From Xanthomonas cucurbitae (lineage in GTDB: Bacteria > Pseudomonadota > Gammaproteobacteria > Xanthomonadales > Xanthomonadaceae): a stretch of DNA of 64,000 nucleotides. A program made the position numbers and the translations under genes. The DNA lies in assembly GCF_002939885.1 (NCBI RefSeq), contig NZ_MDED01000002.1, positions 62,001 through 126,000 of the forward strand, in the 5' to 3' direction. The number at the start of each line of letters is the position of its first letter. Position 1 is the stretch's first letter. Shown here one piece after another: positions 8,398 to 15,834 of the stretch. Under the pieces are notes generated by a model. It did not search any database and was not told where the DNA came from. It saw only the letters and a program-made list of their open reading frames with translations.

Positions 8398-8936
8398 GCC
8401 AGCGCCGCGCCGGGTACGGCAAGGACCCGCAGGAAAACAAGGAATCCGGTCACGACGTGCCTGGTGGGCGTCACGCGGGGGATGCCGCCTCTAGGGTGGC
8501 GGCGACGCGTCCATCTTCCTTGCCGCCAGAAGCACGACTCGATCATGGTATGAATGAGTCCTGCGTCTGACTTATTCAGTATGACCAGCGGACCGAAGCG
8601 CTGGCATCGGGACGTTCCCGACATCGGGCAAGACATATCCGCGATGCATTATCGGACATAACGACGCCGCAACGGCCACGTCTGCCGTCATCAGGCGTCA
8701 TGCGAGCGAGACACTGGCACGCCATGTGCCGCCGGTAGTCGCCTACGGCACGCCCGATGCCGCAGGCGCATGCTGCGAGGGGACAGCCGGCCGGTCGCGC
8801 ATGGACCGGACAGGTCACCCCCTGGCCTGGCACGCACCTGCACGGTGCTGTCCGGGCGGCGTTACCGTGCATGGCAGCGGGCGCGGACGGCGGCGCGCAA
8901 TACTGTTCCATTGGCGCGATCGGATAAAGTAGCGCG
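8398..8936. other. 539-base gap between the GTPase cassette and the thymidylate kinase gene
   Basis: No reading frame here has plausible protein character on either strand, and I see no strong terminator hairpin or repeat. It should hold the 3' end of the cassette transcript and the promoter of the kinase gene. Base composition is somewhat less GC-rich near 8540-8660. Confidence 0.5.
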
Positions 8937-9617
8937 ATGACAATCGAACTGAAGCCCGGCGGGCTATTGATCGCGATCGAAGGCATCGACGGCGCCGGCA
9001 AGACCACGCTCGCGCGCAGCCTGGCCACCGCCTTGCAGACGTCCGGTGCACGCGTGGTGCAAAGCAAGGAACCGACCAACGGCCCCTGGGGCACCCAACT
9101 GCGCCAGTCCGCCGCCACCGGCCGCCTGAGCGCCGATGAAGAAGCCGACCTGCTGATCCGCGACCGCCACGAACACGTGGACACCTTGATCGCCCCGGCG
9201 CTGGCGCGCGGCGACATCGTGATCCTGGACCGCTACTTTCCGTCGATGGTCGCCTACCAGGGCGCCGCCGGCCTGCCGCTGGACACGCTGCTGGAACGCA
9301 ACGCCTTCGCCCCGCGCCCGGACGTGCTGCTGCTGCTCGACCTGCCGCCAGCCACCGGCCTGTCGCGCATCCGCGCCCGCGGCGATGCGCCCAACCATTT
9401 CGAAACCCAGGACAACCTGGAACGCTGCCGCACCATCTTCAATCGCCTGCAGTTGCCGGGCAAACATGTGCTGGACGCCAGCGCCGACGCCGACAGCGTG
9501 CTGCGCCAGGCACTGGCGATTGTCGCCGCCGCCCTCGCGCAACGGCTACGCAACGATGTCCATGCCGACCACGGCACTGCCGCGCTCCACGCCCTGTCGG
9601 CCGGCCGGCCGGCGTAA
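8937..9617 (+). CDS. tmk: thymidylate kinase (dTMP kinase), divergent type
   Basis: 226 residues. P-loop [10 protein letters not shown] at 15-24, KEPTNGPWG in place of the usual [19 protein letters not shown] near 98, and [18 protein letters not shown] before the lid. These fit the TMK/deoxynucleoside-monophosphate kinase family, which phosphorylates dTMP to dTDP. The EPTNGP variant is closer to archaeal-type enzymes than to the usual proteobacterial Tmk. The standard xanthomonad tmk is expected near holB/pilZ, so this may be a second copy; that is inference. It has no close operon partner. Confidence 0.75.
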   Translation: MTIELKPGGLLIAIEGIDGAGKTTLARSLATALQTSGARVVQSKEPTNGPWGTQLRQSAATGRLSADEEADLLIRDRHEHVDTLIAPALARGDIVILDRYFPSMVAYQGAAGLPLDTLLERNAFAPRPDVLLLLDLPPATGLSRIRARGDAPNHFETQDNLERCRTIFNRLQLPGKHVLDASADADSVLRQALAIVAAALAQRLRNDVHADHGTAALHALSAGRPA

Positions 9618-9772
9618 ACGCTGCCTGGCGCGGCCCGCCCTTGGCGCGCCGCGCAGGACGCCGCGCCAAGCGCCAGCTGCCCGACTCCACCGGATGACGC
9701 GACGCCCTGCCCTTGCGGCGCAGCCACGCCGGCATGGCGCGCGAAGCGACGGGATTGTCGTGAGCGGCGGGC

Positions 9773-10014
9773 TTACAAATTGTCCAGGATCTGGAAAAAT
9801 TCGTGCTTGCTCAACCCTGCTTGCGCCAACATCAGCTTGAGAATTCGCCGGTGGTAGGGAGAGTTGTGCTGGTCCAATGTGACCTTCCGAAAGGCTTGCC
9901 TTCGCCCGATACCCAGTGCTCGTGCGAGGTCCCATTCTGGGGCCTGGACTCAAAGCCCAGTTGCTTCAGCACCAACGTGAACTCTTTGTGCGTGACCGGT
10001 CGCTCCTTGACCAT
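9773..10014 (-). pseudogene. hicA: hicA-like toxin gene with a one-base frameshift
   Basis: The frame from ATG 10014 encodes MVKERPVTHKEFTLVLKQLG and continues through the double-stranded-RNA-binding-like core (SHEHWVSGEGKPF). At about 9886-9893 the frame shifts. A second frame then gives RKVTLDQHNSPYHRRILKLM and a tail (QAGLSKHEFFQIL) to a stop at 9773-9775. Joined, the two parts make a normal HicA-family mRNA interferase of about 80 residues, so one base appears to be missing. As read, the toxin would be a 60-residue product with a nonsense tail. Confidence 0.75.
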
Positions 10015-10023
10015 ACGATCCGA

Positions 10024-10365
10024 TCAGCAAGACGCAGGAACAACCGGAAGCATTTCCCGGAAAGGCTTCACGTCGCGCGCTGTGCAATGGAAAGCGCGTG
10101 CGATCTTCGCGACGTATTTGATGGCGTAGTAGCGAAGCCACTCAGAGGCCGGCGCCTTACGGCGCGTCAGAAGATAGTAAGCGTGCTGCTTATCCGGCCC
10201 AGCCAGGGCGTCCTTGACGTAATCGAGGATCTGCTCGTCCAGCTTGCGCCTTGCCTCTTCAAACGAGTCGGCTTGAGCGGCAAGTGAAAGATCGAGGCAG
10301 ACTGCCATCCACAGCGCACCATCGCGCTCTGCGTAGCAGCGCAAGATTAGCTCGCTTGGGCGCAT
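10024..10365 (-). CDS. hicB: HicB-family antitoxin
   Basis: 113 residues from MRPSELILRCYAERDG. The N-terminal half has the partial RNase H-like fold of HicB (LWMAVCLDLSLAAQADSFEEARRKLDEQ), which binds and neutralises HicA; the C-terminal half (EWLRYYAIKYVAKIARA) may be the DNA-binding or dimerisation part. The ATG at 10365 sits behind a perfect AGGAGG; an ATG six codons upstream is less likely. The gene precedes the broken hicA by nine bases, and an inverted repeat lies just upstream. Confidence 0.8.
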   Translation of the reverse strand: MRPSELILRCYAERDGALWMAVCLDLSLAAQADSFEEARRKLDEQILDYVKDALAGPDKQHAYYLLTRRKAPASEWLRYYAIKYVAKIARAFHCTARDVKPFREMLPVVPASC

Positions 10366-10384
10366 AGCGGCCTCCTGAGGCATG

Positions 10385-10412
10385 GATCAACCACCTTCCT
10401 GGTGGGTTGATC
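10385..10412. promoter_or_regulatory. inverted repeat upstream of hicB, candidate operator
   Basis: Arms GATCAACCACC (10385-10395) and GGTGGGTTGATC (10401-10412) are complementary except for one bulged G, with the spacer TTCCT. The repeat lies 20 bases upstream of the hicB start, where HicB-type antitoxins usually autoregulate. A role as transcription terminator is less likely because no T run follows. Confidence 0.5.
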
Positions 10413-10673
10413 GGCAAATTCAGCAAAAACTTCAACACCCAGTTTGCACGGATGCTAGGTGCTTGACGACGGATCCTAAACTCACACAGGACATCTTGGT
10501 TAGCCTCTCGTCACACACAACCATGCACAGCAGCACACTCCCGGCCAAGCCCTTGATCGGAATTGCTTTTTTTGACCTGACAAAGCTTGAAGACAGACGG
10601 CGCGAGGACCCAGACTTAGCATGAATCCCTGCAGGCTGCGTCTCAGACTACTACGCGACACACCCTTCCGAGG

Positions 10674-10749
10674 TGGTGCCGGCACCCGGATTCGAACTGG
10701 GGACCTACCGCTTACAAGGCGGTTGCTCTACCAACTGAGCTATGCCGGC
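10674..10749 (-). tRNA. tRNA-Thr(TGT)
   Basis: 76 bases including encoded CCA. The acceptor stem GCCGGCA/TGCCGGC is perfect, the D arm GCTC/GAGC is present, the anticodon stem is ACCGC/GCGGT with loop CTTGTAA (anticodon TGT, codon ACA), and the T loop is TTCGAAT. The T stem CCCAG/CCGGG carries one A-C mismatch. It lies downstream of the SPOR gene on the same strand. About 290 bases separate its 3' end from hicB, and they hold no convincing gene. Confidence 0.95.
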
Positions 10750-10781
10750 AAAGGCAGGCGCGTTGCGCGCCGATGCGTAGT

Positions 10782-11642
10782 CTAGCGTAGCGCGGCGCAT
10801 TCTAGCGACCGCAGCCGGGAGGCGCCCACCGTGGCCTGCAAGGCGCCGGCCGCCACCGTGCTGCGCACATCGATCCACCAGCGCGACTGACCGCTGCCGC
10901 TGGGCACCAGCTGCGCCGGAAACCCTGCGCTCACCAGGCTGGCCTGGCGCCGTTCGGCGCGCTCGCGGCTCTGGTACTGCCCCAGTGCAACGGTATTGCC
11001 CTCGCCTTGGGCGATCACGTAATAGTCGCCGATGCCGGCGGCCGCAATCCGCTTGACCAGGGCCTGCGCGGCCGCGCGGTCGCCCACGTTGGGCAGCATC
11101 ACCCGGAAGATGCTGACACCGGCATCGGCGTCTTCGCGCACGCTGACACGACTCACCTGCCCCCGCAGCCGCGTCAGCGCGGCATCGGCATCGCTGCGTG
11201 CCGCATACGGCCCGAGACTGGCGCAGCGCTCGGCTGCGGCCGGTGGTGTCTGACCCACCGACGCGGGCGCGGACGTTGCTGCAGCAGTCGCCGCCACGGT
11301 AGGCGTGGCATCGCGCGCAGGCAGCGCTGGCTGCTCGGCGGGCGGGGAGACGCGCGCGACGCCTGGGTCCGCAGGTGTCGTATTGGAGACAGCCGCTGTC
11401 GCCACGACCGGTGCCGGTGCCGGGTCACTGGAGGCGGTGACTGCGTCAGCCTCCGTTGGCGCAGCGACGGCCGGCGGCGGCCGCGAGGCGGCGGTGGCCG
11501 GCATCGGCAACACTTCCAGCCGCGCCACGCCGGTTGGCTGCGGCGGTGCCACCGGCGGTGCCGGCGGCGGCTGCATCGCCCACCACAACGCCACCCCGGC
11601 ATTGAGGACGATCAACACCACGATGAGCGCGCGGACATACAT
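10782..11642 (-). CDS. SPOR-domain membrane protein
   Basis: 286 residues: one N-terminal membrane segment (RALIVVLIVLNAGVALWW), a long Pro/Ala-rich periplasmic linker (about 25-130), and a C-terminal SPOR-like module (about 170-245, FRVMLPNVGDRAAAQALVKR and VALGQYQSRERAERR). SPOR domains bind denuded peptidoglycan at division sites. It is the third gene of birA-coaX-SPOR, starting nine bases after coaX. The partner genes are metabolic, so the grouping reflects shared transcription rather than shared function. Confidence 0.85.
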   Translation of the reverse strand: MYVRALIVVLIVLNAGVALWWAMQPPPAPPVAPPQPTGVARLEVLPMPATAASRPPPAVAAPTEADAVTASSDPAPAPVVATAAVSNTTPADPGVARVSPPAEQPALPARDATPTVAATAAATSAPASVGQTPPAAAERCASLGPYAARSDADAALTRLRGQVSRVSVREDADAGVSIFRVMLPNVGDRAAAQALVKRIAAAGIGDYYVIAQGEGNTVALGQYQSRERAERRQASLVSAGFPAQLVPSGSGQSRWWIDVRSTVAAGALQATVGASRLRSLECAALR

Positions 11643-11651
11643 GCGGCGATT

Positions 11652-12380
11652 CTAAGCGCAGGACGAATGGGTCGCCCAGGTGGCCAGGCCGTCCAGCACC
11701 AGTGCGGCGCGGAAGCTGGCGTCGGGCAACAACGGCAGCAGTGGCGGCGCGCCACCGCCATGCACCAGCAGTCGCACCGGCTCGCCCAGGCTGCGTTGCG
11801 CGTGGTGCAGGCTGCGCTCGATCAACGCCACCGCGGCGCCGTCGCAGCCGGAGGTCAAGGCATCGTCGGTGTCGTTGGCCAGCTCCACATAGTCGCCACC
11901 GCTGGCCGGCAGCTGCACCGCGCGCGCATGCAGCGCTTGCCGCATGGTGGTGGGCGAGGCGGCGATGCGCCCGCCATGATGCTGGCCGTCGGCACCGAGC
12001 ACATCGATGGTCAGTGCCGTGCCCACCCCGGCCACCAGCACAGGTGCATTGCCCCGCGCACCCAGCAAGGCCAGAAACCGATCCACGCCAAACCGGCTGG
12101 GGTCGGCGTAGGCGATGCGAATGCCGGCGCAGTCGGCCACGGTGCGTGCGATGCGCACCTGCGCGAAACGCTCCTGCAGGCAGCCGATCATGCGCTGCGT
12201 CAATGCCGGCGCCGCCACGCTGGCCACGTAGGCAACGCGCCCGCACGGCAACGCCGCCAGTGCGGTCGCATCCATCGCTTCGGCGCCATGCGCCCAGGCC
12301 TGCACCTCGCCTGCGCGGTTGCCGTGCAGCGGCGCGTACTTGAACCGCGAATTCCCCAGGTCGAACAACCACTCGCTCAT
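11652..12380 (-). CDS. coaX: type III pantothenate kinase
   Basis: 242 residues. Catalyses the first step of coenzyme A synthesis, phosphorylating pantothenate; type III enzymes belong to the ASKHA fold and often use a monovalent cation. Visible motifs are FDLGNSRFKY near the N-terminus (DxGNS/T), GVDRFLALLGA near residue 100 and GTALTIDVL near 118. The start overlaps the birA stop by four bases (ATGA), so the two are translationally coupled. Pairing of CoaX with BirA is common in gammaproteobacteria. Confidence 0.93.
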   Translation of the reverse strand: MSEWLFDLGNSRFKYAPLHGNRAGEVQAWAHGAEAMDATALAALPCGRVAYVASVAAPALTQRMIGCLQERFAQVRIARTVADCAGIRIAYADPSRFGVDRFLALLGARGNAPVLVAGVGTALTIDVLGADGQHHGGRIAASPTTMRQALHARAVQLPASGGDYVELANDTDDALTSGCDGAAVALIERSLHHAQRSLGEPVRLLVHGGGAPPLLPLLPDASFRAALVLDGLATWATHSSCA

Positions 12381-13357
12381 GCAGGTCTCACACTGACTTC
12401 TCCGGAGTGGAACAGCCGCTCGGCCTCGCCCAGTTGCACCCGCAAGGCACCGTCGGCGGCCAGGCCGAGGGCGACACCGCGATGCAGGCTGCCGGCCTCT
12501 TCCACCTGCACCGTACGGCCTTGCAGCACATCCAGCGCCGCATAGCGGGCCAGGAACGGGGCCAGCCCCTGCGCCTCGAACAGGTCCAGCGCCGGCAGCA
12601 GCGCCGACAGCACCGCGGCCACCACGGTATCGCGCGTCACTGCGCGGCCGGCCAGGGTATCCAGGTCCACCCACGGTTGGTGGATGGTGGCCGCGGCCGC
12701 TGGCGGCATATGCACGTTCAGGCCCAGGCCGATCACCGCGCGCGCGTTGCCCGCCATCTCCCCGCCGCCTTCGATCAGCAGTCCGCCCAGCTTGCGCCCG
12801 CGCGCCAGCAGGTCGTTGGGCCACTTCAGGCCGACGTCCGCAAACCCGCAGCCGCGCAAGGCCTCCGCGACCGCCACCCCGACCGCCAGGCTCAGCCCGG
12901 CGAGCTGGCCCAGCCCGCCGCTGAAACGGCGCGAGGCCGACAGATAGACATGCGCCCCCAGCGGTGAGGTCCATTGACGGCCGCGGCGGCCGCGCCCGCC
13001 GGTCTGGCGCTCCGCCAGCAACACCTCCACCCCGCACTGCGGTGCCGGACGCGCCAGCAGGCTGGTATTGCTGGATTCCAGCGTCCAGGCCACCTCCAGC
13101 GCCGCCAGCCCGGCGGCGGCCTCAGCGGTCATGGCGGCACGGATGCGCGCGGCGTCCAGCAGGTCCAGCGGTGCGGCCAGCCGGTAGCCATCGCCAGCGC
13201 GTCCTTCGATGGCGACGCCTGCGGCGCGCAAATTTTGAATGCGCTTCCACACTGCGGCGCGGGTCAACCCCGCATCACGCGCCAGCGCATCGCCGGACAG
13301 CCGGCCGCTCGCAAGTTTGGCCAGCAACGCGCGGTCATCCACGGCAACGGTTCCCAA
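12377..13357 (-). CDS. birA: biotin--[acetyl-CoA-carboxylase] ligase / biotin repressor
   Basis: About 326 residues. The N-terminal helix-turn-helix (1-65, LARDAGLTRAAVWKRIQNL) marks the bifunctional form that represses biotin genes. The ligase domain shows GRGRRGRQW near 121, KWPNDLL near 173 and GLGLNVHM. It attaches biotin to the acetyl-CoA carboxylase carrier protein. The coordinate given uses a TTG; a GTG at 13342 (MDDRALLAKL) has a better-placed GGGA and may be the true start. First gene of the birA-coaX-SPOR operon. Confidence 0.93.
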   Translation of the reverse strand: MGTVAVDDRALLAKLASGRLSGDALARDAGLTRAAVWKRIQNLRAAGVAIEGRAGDGYRLAAPLDLLDAARIRAAMTAEAAAGLAALEVAWTLESSNTSLLARPAPQCGVEVLLAERQTGGRGRRGRQWTSPLGAHVYLSASRRFSGGLGQLAGLSLAVGVAVAEALRGCGFADVGLKWPNDLLARGRKLGGLLIEGGGEMAGNARAVIGLGLNVHMPPAAAATIHQPWVDLDTLAGRAVTRDTVVAAVLSALLPALDLFEAQGLAPFLARYAALDVLQGRTVQVEEAGSLHRGVALGLAADGALRVQLGEAERLFHSGEVSVRPA

Positions 13358-13471
13358 ATCGATCCGCGAAAGTATGCGCCAAGCCTTCCCCCCCGCCCAG
13401 CGCGGCTTGCGTGAGGGAGTGAAAACCGCGTTATGATCGGCGACTCACGCCGCTTGCCCTGGATGTGGACG

Positions 13472-13738
13472 ATGCGCCGACTCACGGTTTGCCTGCTGCT
13501 GTCATTGGTTCCGCTTGCCGTCCTGGCATCGGACCGGCCGGTCGACGGCGATCATGACGGCTGCGTCAGCGACAACTCGGCCGCACGCGGCAGCGCGCAT
13601 GGTGGCGAGCCGGCAACACGCACGCAACCGCACAAGCCGGCGCCATCCAGCGGCGGCGGCGGCGATACCGAAGGGCTGCTCCCGCGCGCGCGCATGCTGC
13701 CGCAATGGCACAGCTTTCTGCCCGGCATGTTCCGCTGA
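13472..13738 (+). CDS. small secreted protein of unknown function
   Basis: 88 residues from MRRLTVCLLLSLVPLAVLAS, a clear signal peptide, then a low-complexity mature part rich in Asp, Gly, Ser and Pro. The frame is open from 13433 with possible earlier starts. Its last 34 bases overlap the start of mtfA in another frame, which suggests coupling. No family is recognised. It could be a spurious frame upstream of mtfA, but the signal peptide argues for a gene. Confidence 0.5.
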   Translation: MRRLTVCLLLSLVPLAVLASDRPVDGDHDGCVSDNSAARGSAHGGEPATRTQPHKPAPSSGGGGDTEGLLPRARMLPQWHSFLPGMFR

Positions 13739-14502
13739 TCCAGGGATGGCTGCGCTGGCTGCGGCGGCGCCCGCTGGAGATTCCCGATGCGCTATGGAAC
13801 CCGGTACGCAGCGAATGCGCCTGGGTGGCCGCACTGGATCCATTGCGCCAGCAACGCCTGCGCACGCTGGCCGCAACCTTTCTGCATCAGAAAACCATTT
13901 CGCCGGTTGATGGCCTGCAGTTGCAGCCCGGGGATCAGGTGTTGCTGGCCGCCACCTGCTGCCTGCCGCTGCTGGAATTCGGGGCCGCCGGGTGGCGTGG
14001 CTGGTCGCAGCTGATTGTCTATCCGGATGCCTTCCGCGTGCAGCGCAGCCACATGGATGCGGCCGGCGTCATGCACGCCTGGGACGACACCCTGATCGGC
14101 GAGGCCTGGGAGCAGGGGCCGCTGATCGTCAGCTGGGCCGACGTGCAGGCAGACCTGCACGACCCGTGCGCCGGCTTCAACGTGATCGTGCACGAGATGG
14201 CGCACAAGCTCGATGCCCTGGATGGCGTGCTCGATGGCACCCCACCATTGCCGCGCGAACTGCAGCGCCGCTGGGCGCGCGACTTCCAGCAGGCCTTCGA
14301 TGCCTTCTGCCAGCGTGTGGATGCCGGCGAAGACACCGAGATCGACCCGTATGCCGCCGAAGCGCCGGAGGAATTCTTCGCGGTGGTCAGCGAATACCAC
14401 TTCTCCGCGCCGCAGGTGCTGGAACGGGTGATGCCGGCCGTGGCCGCGCATCTGGTTAGCGTCTATGGACCATCGCCGTTTGCGCCGCAGCCAGCGCGTT
14501 GA
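13705..14502 (+). CDS. mtfA: MtfA-type zinc metallopeptidase
   Basis: 265 residues. HEMAHKLD at 163-170 gives the HExxH zinc site, and a downstream Glu in APEEFFAVVSEYHF near 220 is the likely third ligand, as in MtfA/DUF980 gluzincins. In E. coli MtfA binds Mlc and influences the glucose phosphotransferase system; whether this holds here is unknown. It follows, and overlaps, the small secreted protein gene, and converges with the DUF1501 gene downstream. Confidence 0.88.
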   Translation: MAQLSARHVPLIQGWLRWLRRRPLEIPDALWNPVRSECAWVAALDPLRQQRLRTLAATFLHQKTISPVDGLQLQPGDQVLLAATCCLPLLEFGAAGWRGWSQLIVYPDAFRVQRSHMDAAGVMHAWDDTLIGEAWEQGPLIVSWADVQADLHDPCAGFNVIVHEMAHKLDALDGVLDGTPPLPRELQRRWARDFQQAFDAFCQRVDAGEDTEIDPYAAEAPEEFFAVVSEYHFSAPQVLERVMPAVAAHLVSVYGPSPFAPQPAR

Positions 14503-14608
14503 TGCTGCCGCGCGGTGGCAGTGCATGACTGCGGCAGTCGCGTGAGTGAACTGCCCTCGCCAGTCAGATAACGCAGCAATCGCTCCTGCAGGCGCCTGTT
14601 GGCCGCGC

Positions 14609-15793
14609 CTACACCAAGCCAAGATCCCGTGGCGTCGCGTCCGGAAATACGCGCGCCAACTGCGCCGGTGAGAGCCCCCATAGCCGCTGCAGCACGCCGC
14701 CGAACAGACTGCGGTAATTGGTCAGCACCGGGTAATCGCGATTCTGCAGCAGCTGCGCCTGTTCCACGGCAACCTGTTCGCCCGCGATGCGCCCGCCGTG
14801 CACGCCGCCGCCCAACACCCAGTAGGTGGTGCCATGGCCATGATCGGTGCCCTTGCTGCCGTTCTCGCGGAAGGTGCGGCCGAACTCGGAAATCACCACC
14901 ACCACGGTGTCGTTCCAGGCCGGGCCCAGTGCATCGGCGTACGCGGCCAACCCTTCACCCAGGTTTCGCAGATTGTTGGCCAGGCCGCCTGCGACACTGC
15001 CCTGGTTGGCATGCGTATCCCAGCCACCGACATCGACAAACCCCAGGCGGTACCGCTCGCGCATCAAGCTCGCCATGCGCCGGGTTTCATCGGCAAACGT
15101 GCGCGCACTGGCAGCGCCGCGCCCGGCCTGCTCCATTTCCTCGCGCAGCTGCGCGGTGACTTGCTGGCGCAAGGCCAATCCATCGCGGGCTGCGGCCGCC
15201 AGCGGCGTGCTGTCGTACATCTGCGACAGTATCTGTGACTGGCGCGCGTCCAGCCCGCCCTTGCCGACGCCCCGCAACGAAACGTTGGGCAGATCGCCGC
15301 CGCCTTGAAAGGTCAACGGTAGCGAATCGGTGAAGGCAATCGCCGGCACGCCGCTGAGCACGCCCGACAGGCGCGCCATGAAACCGGAACGGTAATCGCG
15401 GTGCTTACCCGCCTGACCGGATTCGATATCGTCCTGGGTTTCGAAATGGCTGCGCGAGGTGTCGTCGGTGCCGGCGAACGGCACGAACGCCAATTGCCTG
15501 CGCTGCCACAGCGGCAGCAAGGCATCGCGCATCACCGGATTCAAACCCCACTGCGTATCCAGCACGATGGCGCTGTCGAGATTTGCAGGATCCGGCCGCG
15601 CAATCGCCAGCGTGGGCCGCGATTGGTAATAGAAATCGCTGGCGTGCGGTACCAGCAGGTTATTGCTGTCGTAACCGCCACGCAGGAACACCACCAGCAG
15701 GCGCGCACTGTCGCGCGGGGCGGCAAACAGACGGCCTGTCCACGGCAGGCTCGCCGCAGCGGCGGAAGCAAGCAGAAAGCGACGACGTTGCAT
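14609..15793 (-). CDS. DUF1501 family exported protein (Tat signal)
   Basis: 394 residues from MQRRRFLLASAAAASLPWTG, a twin-arginine-type signal, behind AGGAG. The rest is a sulfatase/alkaline-phosphatase-like fold: LLVVFLRGGYDSNNL near the start, GWDTHANQG, and SEFGRTFRENG with GTDHGHG near the C-terminus. DUF1501 proteins are exported and of unknown reaction. The gene lies 41 bases after the DUF1800 gene, the usual partner. The frame is open well upstream but the Tat start is clear. Confidence 0.88.
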   Translation of the reverse strand: MQRRRFLLASAAAASLPWTGRLFAAPRDSARLLVVFLRGGYDSNNLLVPHASDFYYQSRPTLAIARPDPANLDSAIVLDTQWGLNPVMRDALLPLWQRRQLAFVPFAGTDDTSRSHFETQDDIESGQAGKHRDYRSGFMARLSGVLSGVPAIAFTDSLPLTFQGGGDLPNVSLRGVGKGGLDARQSQILSQMYDSTPLAAAARDGLALRQQVTAQLREEMEQAGRGAASARTFADETRRMASLMRERYRLGFVDVGGWDTHANQGSVAGGLANNLRNLGEGLAAYADALGPAWNDTVVVVISEFGRTFRENGSKGTDHGHGTTYWVLGGGVHGGRIAGEQVAVEQAQLLQNRDYPVLTNYRSLFGGVLQRLWGLSPAQLARVFPDATPRDLGLV

Positions 15794-15834
15794 GGAGGTT
15801 CTCCTGCGGCGATGACCACACCGCATGCGATGAA

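Noticed and set aside
9773-10014. Programmed ribosomal frameshift in hicA
   Set aside because: No slippery heptamer or downstream structure is evident; simple deletion is the easier reading.
10382-10624. 80-codon plus-strand frame starting in the hicB operator palindrome
   Set aside because: No ribosome site, no recognisable features, and it overlaps the palindrome.
10366-10749. Possible integration site of a genomic island at tRNA-Thr
   Set aside because: No integrase and no repeat of the tRNA 3' end seen near it; the adjacent hicBA alone is not enough.
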